Below, one piece after another: positions 58,624 to 64,000 of a stretch of 64,000 nucleotides of DNA. The notes beneath the pieces are model-generated. The model had not been told where the DNA came from. It did no database searches and worked only from the letters and a program-made list of their open reading frames with translations. The position numbers and the translations under genes were made by a program. The stretch spans positions 118,434,902-118,498,901 of the forward strand of contig OW386286.2 in NCBI GenBank assembly GCA_936432065.2, written 5' to 3'. Origin of the DNA: Rutpela maculata (taxonomy: Eukaryota; Arthropoda; Insecta; Coleoptera; Cerambycidae). Each line of letters opens with the position of its first letter. Position 1 is the first letter of the stretch.

Positions 58624-59301
58624 TTTTTGATGTGTTTCTTTGCCACCTGTTTTCTTCTAAGACAATGTCCGTAAAATCTACAGTAAAATACTGGATAATT
58701 GTATTAATTTGTTAATTTTACGGACATTGTTTTAGAAGAAAACACGTGGCAGATGATCCCACCAAGAAACAGAAAAATTAAGTATTGTAAAGGTTTATAT
58801 GTAATCAACATATTATTAAATGTGTTTAGTAAATAAAAGTAAGTAGGTTAACTTTAGGCTAAATCAGCAACATTTCTGTTGTTGCAATTTGAATGTATCA
58901 ATATAATTATCATTAATAGCAAATACACGAGTATGAAAACACGTAGTCAGATGTCTTATTACAGTATAACATTGTTGAACTCGAATTTAAAATGGTGTAA
59001 TACCAAAATTAAGATGCTTGTGGATATCTGTTTGCAGTTCGTAGGATATCCTGGGACATTTCAGTATGTACTTTGTACAGCCTATTCCTAATACTTAGAA
59101 CATCCCGAAATATCGCGGGATGTCCTGGTACGTCCTTAGTACAAATGCCGGTATATCCTTCAGGACGTCCCTTGTACTACTTTTATCTGATACCGAGTTG
59201 TGGCATTGGAATGACCAAAAGAGTGCCTAAAAGCATACAAACTGGGATATTAGGACGTCCATAGGTAAGCTCAAATACCTAATGGGATTTACCATAGTAC
59301 G

Positions 59302-59501
59302 CAGGCGCGTGCTGGCCCACCGGGATACCGGGAGTTTTCCGGTGGGCCCTCATAAAGTGTCTTGAAAGGGCCCCAGAGTGGAGCCCCGGAATTTTTCAAT
59401 CAATTTTCATTTTCGAGAAAAAAATTTTCCTAGCACGCGCATATTTGGGGCCCTTGCTAAGTTATTTTCCCGGGGCCCAAAATCGTCCCAGCATGCGCCT
59501 G
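59302..59501. mobile_element. 200-bp hAT MITE with exact 8-bp duplication
   Basis: CAGGCGCGTGCTGG at the left and its near inverse CCAGCATGCGCCTG at the right are flanked by ATAGTACG on both sides (59294-59301, 59502-59509). Copy A shows the unoccupied ATAGTACG site (32351-32358). The interior is GC-rich and has GGTGGGCCCTC/GGGGCCCTTGC blocks but no coding frame. Confidence 0.95.
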
Positions 59502-59536
59502 ATAGTACGTCCCTAGGACATCCTTATGTTGTGTGG

Positions 59537-59658
59537 ATACTCGTTTATAAATGATACTACGCCACTGCTGCTGTTAAGCAGGTCAGGCAAGTTGATTCTG
59601 ATATTCCAATGTGGCCAATAATTCCTTCAACTATTAGATTAGTGGGCATATGATTAAC
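59537..59658 (+). promoter_or_regulatory. Possible upstream region of the host exon
   Basis: A 120-base single-copy strip between the copy B element and the exon. No TATA box or clear initiator was recognised, so the promoter may lie within or beyond the transposon, or an upstream untranslated exon may exist. Confidence 0.25.
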
Positions 59659-59782
59659 ATGTTATCTTTAACTGGAGTGTTCTTATGGATATGTTTACAA
59701 AGTATTTCTAATGGACAATACACTATACCTAACGTGAAGTTGGAGGCCACTCAACCATCAGGATTTCGAGCGTCCATTGCTG
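59659..59782 (+). CDS. First coding exon, beta-1,3-glucan recognition/GNBP-like protein
   Basis: The ATG opens MLSLTGVFLWICLQSISNG, a clear signal peptide with cleavage likely after the Gly. It is followed by QYTIPNVKLEATQPSGFRAS and IA, then the donor G|GTACTTAA at 59783 in phase 1. The mature start matches the N-terminal carbohydrate-binding domain of insect beta-1,3-glucan recognition proteins, which typically begin 'Y.VP...IEA..P.GF.VSIP'. These are secreted haemolymph proteins that bind fungal or bacterial glucans and trigger prophenoloxidase/Toll signalling. Continuation exons were not found in the remaining 4.2 kb. It could be an orphaned exon copy. Identification rests on about 22 mature residues. 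Confidence 0.55.
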
Positions 59783-60293
59783 GTACTTAATCTTTATATT
59801 ATTTGAAAATTTTTAAACCATTCATTTTATCATCGTTATAGTTGTTATAAACTGTTAATCGATTTGATTCAATTTTTACTGTTTTATTTATTTAAATTGA
59901 TGACTACTGTTAGTTTTAATATAAAAATTAATAATATAAAAATTCATTGATAATGGATGAATTGGAAAAAAACGATAGAAATGAGTTTCTTCGGTGTAAA
60001 CTGATGTAATTATAGCGGGTTCAAGCTAAACCAAATATTTAAAATTATATTCGCTAAATTACATATATTACCAGTATTATCACTTTTAGATACTGACAAA
60101 GTTGGATATTTTTTTATTACAAATAAGTTTTATTTTAAGTTTATCAAGAAGTATAAATATTTGATTATTTTAAATATATTTTTTAACATAAAATAATTGT
60201 GAACAAAAGTGTGGGTTAGTTTAAAATCTCTGTAATGCTTTTTTCACATTATAAAAATGTAAGAAAAAATATCTTAAAAAGGGGGTTACTTTT
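59783..60293 (+). other. Presumed intron 1 start
   Basis: AT-rich, begins GTACTTAATC. No further coding signature; it runs into the HINE pair. Confidence 0.4.
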
Positions 60294-60990
60294 ACTTCCA
60301 CATCCAGTGGAAGTAGAGTAACGACAAAAAAATTTTTAAAAATTTTTATTGTTCAAATAGGCTTAGAATGTCATGAAACGTCGAGATTTTAAGTTTGAGC
60401 GAAAAAAAAATTTCTGTCTGTCGATCTGTCGGTCTGTAACTTTTTTTTGTGCGCACGTTTACTCTGGAACCGTTTAAGATATTGACTTGAAATTTGGTAC
60501 ACGTATGTATTTTAACGTGATCTAGAACTAGATTATATTTTCATCTTGTTCCATCGAAGGGTTGGGGGTAAATTGGGGTAAATTTGAGGTAAATAGGTAA
60601 ATTAAGCAGGTAAGAGTCCAGAAAATTGGTATTTAGTATATTAAAGAGAAGCTAAGGTCTCAAAAAAATTTTTGGCATTAGCCACCCCCATTATCACCCC
60701 CACCCCATTATTAAAGGGGATGAAAAAAAATTATAATTTAGTGTGTGTGTACAAGAACCAGAAACCTCAAAATATTTTTTTACTTCATCCACCCCCACTA
60801 CCACCCCCTTGCACCACCCCCACCCCACTACCGATGTGGGGTATCGTTTTATAGGTTTTCGGGGTAGAGGATTTCAAATATTATATTATTATAGTTCCAT
60901 AAGCAATTATTTCCACATACAAAATTTTTTCGTTGTGAGTGACTTGGATAGAAAATCTGGATGTGGAAGTAGTGATTCCTTGGGCAGCGG
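60294..60990 (-). mobile_element. HINE/DINE-like element, copy 8
   Basis: Complete ends and flanking TTTT. The hairpin end faces left; its mate (copy 9) is in the opposite orientation 150 bases away, making a long inverted pair. Confidence 0.88.
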
Positions 60991-61140
60991 TTTTACTATG
61001 TCAAACTGCATGGTCAGTAGCTCAGCTTCTAATTAATGTAGAAGGGTATATTTTTAAAGTTGTTAAATTTTTAAGGCAGTTTTAACATATAAAATTATTT
61101 TGCAAAAATGCAGGAAATGTAATTTAAATAATATAAAAAA

Positions 61141-61716
61141 CCGCTGCCCAAGGAATCACTACTTCCACATCCAGATTCTCTATCCAAGTCACTCACAACG
61201 AAAAAACTTTGTATGTGAAAATAATTGTTTATGGAACTTTAATAATATAATATTTGAAATCCTCTACCCCAAAAACCCATAAAACGATACCCCACATCGG
61301 TAGTGGAGTGGGGGTGGTGATAGGGGGGTAGTAGTGGGGGGTGGATGAAGTAAAAAATATTTTGTGGTTTCTGGTTCCTGTACATAAACTAAATCACATT
61401 TTTCTTTCATCCCCTTTAATAAGGAGGTGGGGGTGGTAATGGGGGTGGCTAATGCCAAAAATTTTTTTTGAGACCTTAGCTTCTCTTGTATATACTAAAT
61501 ACCTATTTCATGGACTCTTACCTGCTTGATTTACAAATTTACCCCAAATTTACCCCAATTTACCCCCCATCCCTTCGACGGAACAAGATGAAAATATAAT
61601 CTAGTTCTAGATCTCGTTAAATTACATATGTGTACCAAATTTCAAGTCAATATCTTAAACGGTTCCAGAGTAAACGTGCGCACAAAAAAAGTTACAGACA
61701 GACAGACCGACAGACC

Positions 61717-61754
<38 letters not shown>

Positions 61755-61873
61755 AAATTTCTTTTCGCTCAAACTTAAAATCTCAACGTTTCATGACGTT
61801 TTAAGCCTATTTGGACAATAAAAATTTTTAAAATTTTTTTTGTCGTTACTATACTTCCACTGGACGTGGAAGT
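61141..61873 (+). mobile_element. HINE/DINE-like element, copy 9
   Basis: Complete ends. It carries the longest microsatellite of the family, about fifteen GACM units at 61696-61755, and one 3' hairpin substitution (GGACGTGG). Confidence 0.88.
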
Positions 61874-61929
61874 AAAATTAAATTTTCACACCATTGCATT
61901 ACCAAAGCATGTTCAAGAAGATACAATTT

Positions 61930-62060
61930 AAAAAATCTTAGTGTGACCAAATGCCATTTTTTTAAATGCTCCAAAGATTTTTCGAAAATCTCGTCTTAAA
62001 GAAAATAATAAATATTTTATTTATAATTTTCTACAATAGTTTACATCCACTGGCCTATAA
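61930..62060 (-). repeat. Fragment of the 10.4-kb foldback family
   Basis: AGTGTGACCAAATGCCATTT, AGAAAATAATAAATATTTTA and ACAATAGTTTACATCCAC match the inverse of 10795-10915. Confidence 0.7.
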
Positions 62061-64000
62061 TTTGACCAAGTTTAATTGGAAAAGATTTGTTACTTTTTAG
62101 TCATTTTAGTTTACATAAAATTTGAAATTTTCGAGGTTCAAAAAAATATTCTATTTTGAAATAGTGTTTCAAATATTGCCCCCCCCCCCCATATAAAAAA
62201 ATATTCAAAATATCATAGGTATAATATTGCACTAGAAAATGTTTACACCTTGTTTTACTTCTAATTATTATAGCTAAATATTTATAACATCTTTTTTTAA
62301 ATATCGATATTGGTTATAAAGTTCAATTAACTGAACGACGGCGACACAAACCTTAGTGAAAATGGTTCTCAGTCTCAGAAAAGCAAAAACTACAACATAT
62401 CCAAATTACAGAAAATTCGACTGAAACCCAATTTACATAAGGTGTGGGAGGGTCCTTTAAATTTATAAGTTTTAACGACCTTTTTTAAAGGTAAATCAAT
62501 TTCTTTTTAAAGTTTTTCAAATATTAAATTTTTCGTGGTGTTTCCACTCTCTGGGGGTAAGTGCAAATGTCGGGTCCATATAGAAACTGAAGATTATAGC
62601 TCTTACTAAAAAATCACCAGTTACTATGGCATTATTTTCAAGCTTTGCATCTTTTTTACTAGTAAGTACTATATTAAATGCCGATATATTATGTGAACTA
62701 GATTTGTATGTAACTTATTGTTATATATTTAAAAAAATAAATATTAGTAAAATACCTGAGAAACAATTTTTTCTTTCTTAAATATCTACATAAGTGTTAT
62801 AAAACTATGTACAAAATGTCTTTAAAAATCTATTTTGCTGCAAAATGGCTCACCCGCACCCTCATGAAGGTTGCTGAGATCTCTTTTAAATTTTTGCCAC
62901 ATATCAGGAGTGAGAAACAATAAAAATGATTACGAAGGAATTCAAATAATTTTATTATTGCATTTATTTCTTCTACATCAAACCGATACGAAGATAACAT
63001 GAGCTTGGTGATATAAAAACGCAAAAAAATACATCTGTTATGACAAAAAAAATTAAACCGTCAGTTTATCACTAAAACTTCAAACGATAGGCCCAAAAAA
63101 CAGACGCGCCTCGGAAGTAATAATGATTACTTAATATACATACAAAGTTAAACAAAATTTGCATATACGTGATAATCAGCAAATAAAAAAAATAGACAGC
63201 TTACGGTTCCCAGGTCCATTTTCAGTCGTTTTCTGTAATTGTACCTTAATTTACAAAAGCAAAATTTTACTCTAGTTTTTTTTTTATAGATTATCACAAA
63301 AATACTTACACAAATGCAAATATATACACTTAGCGAGGGTTACATGGGCTTTATAAGGCTATAATATCTCCTACTAAGGACTTTTAGTTAAAATGTGCAC
63401 CCAAAACAAGGTATGTAGGGCCCAAACACTCTACAAACCTTGTACCCAAATGGTGTCTACTTTGGGCGAGTTTCATACATAACACTGTTTGTACCTAGTA
63501 TGTACAAGTACATACTAAATACAAACTGTGTTTTTGAGGTAATTTAAATTTCTGAAAAATTATGTAAATCAGCAGAAATGAAATGTTAAAATAAAATAGA
63601 GGTACTTAGTTCATTAAAATAACATTTAAATTTTCTTCAGTAGTAGCAAAACAATAAAAACTAACATTTTTACAACATATTATTTTCTTTGGATCTTTTT
63701 ATTTAGTGCTTTAAGGACCTAGTGTTTAATTTCAAAGTAATATTAACAGAAATAACATTTCAACTTTTTCATTTCACATATTAATCACAAATGCCATTTG
63801 AAAAAGATTCCATTTCGTGTTCTTCGTCCAGACGCAAATATTTTCTATGTTCGAACTCAACAGGTTACCTATTTCACTCTCATTACATAAAGAACTAGGT
63901 ATACGTTCAAAGAAACTCTACGTAATATTTTTTTCAAATTAACAAATGTATCAATGGCAGCATCGCACAGCTCTACTTTTTAACATAGCCACTCTTTTTC
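62061..64000. other. Unassigned region
   Basis: A 14-base poly(C) run at 62177 and an end-like match to the 51009 foldback (62441-62460) were seen. A 64-codon minus-strand frame at 62830-63024 (MRFYITKLMLSSYRFDVEEI start) is not recognised. No exon resembling the rest of a glucan-binding protein was found. Confidence 0.45.

Larger units (their letters stand above)
55458..59536 (+). mobile_element. GGAYRTCC-rich DNA element, copy B
   Basis: Ends CCACACAGCACAATC and, inverted, CCACACAACATAAGG form better terminal repeats than in copy A. Terminal regions hold the same GGATATCC/GGACGTCC motifs. It contains HINE copies 6 and 7 and the 200-bp hAT MITE, and is about 2.46 kb without them. Copy A supplies empty sites for all three. 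Flanking bases (TCTAT and ATACT) do not show a clear duplication. Confidence 0.75.

Overview
This window looks like non-coding, transposon-saturated DNA from an insect nuclear genome, possibly a beetle. It is AT-rich, has no operon-like gene packing, and nearly every recognisable protein fragment belongs to a eukaryotic mobile element (non-LTR, Penelope-like, Ty3/gypsy, rolling-circle and many terminal-inverted-repeat DNA elements). The one plausible host gene is a first coding exon at 59659-59782 (+). It has a signal peptide plus the start of a beta-1,3-glucan recognition / Gram-negative-binding-protein-like domain and ends at a GT splice donor. Its later exons are not seen.

Layout. 1-10 kb: an RTE-like non-LTR element split by a hAT-like insertion, which itself carries a hairpin, a fragment resembling Crypton-type recombinases and a TA-flanked foldback. 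Next come a PIF/Harbinger-like element interrupted by a short retroposon with an 11-bp duplication, a Penelope-like GIY-YIG remnant, two palindromic elements and a Jockey-like RT remnant. 10.4-15.9 kb: a nearly full-length but broken non-LTR element (PHD/CCHC ORF1, EN-RT ORF2, minus strand) between the arms of a foldback. 16-24 kb: foldbacks and the first two copies of a 0.7-kb Helentron-associated (HINE/DINE-like) family with nine copies in the window. 24.9-32.4 kb: copy A of a 2.4-kb DNA element rich in GGAYRTCC motifs. It is split by a 4.4-kb long-TIR element (with a 1.1-kb perfect GGGAA satellite and zinc-finger ORF remnants) and by a TA-flanked foldback. 32.7-36.6 kb: another nested foldback. 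41.9-49.3 kb: two remnants of a CXC-domain protein family, and an internally deleted gypsy element with two LTRs and a 5-bp target duplication. 49.7-52.9 kb: a HINE interrupted by two different palindromic elements. 54.1-54.5 kb: a 5S-rRNA-derived SINE with a 9-bp target duplication and poly(A). 55.5-59.5 kb: copy B of the GGAYRTCC element, hosting two HINEs and a 200-bp hAT MITE with an exact 8-bp duplication. 59.7-64 kb: the putative host exon and its presumed intron, in which two HINE copies face each other as an inverted pair.

No intact autonomous element is present: all retroelement reading frames carry stops, frameshifts or deletions. The nesting gives a relative insertion order. Comparing interrupted copies with uninterrupted ones gives clean empty sites, which is the strongest evidence for several boundaries. 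All identifications come from reading motifs and repeats by eye; no database comparison was possible.
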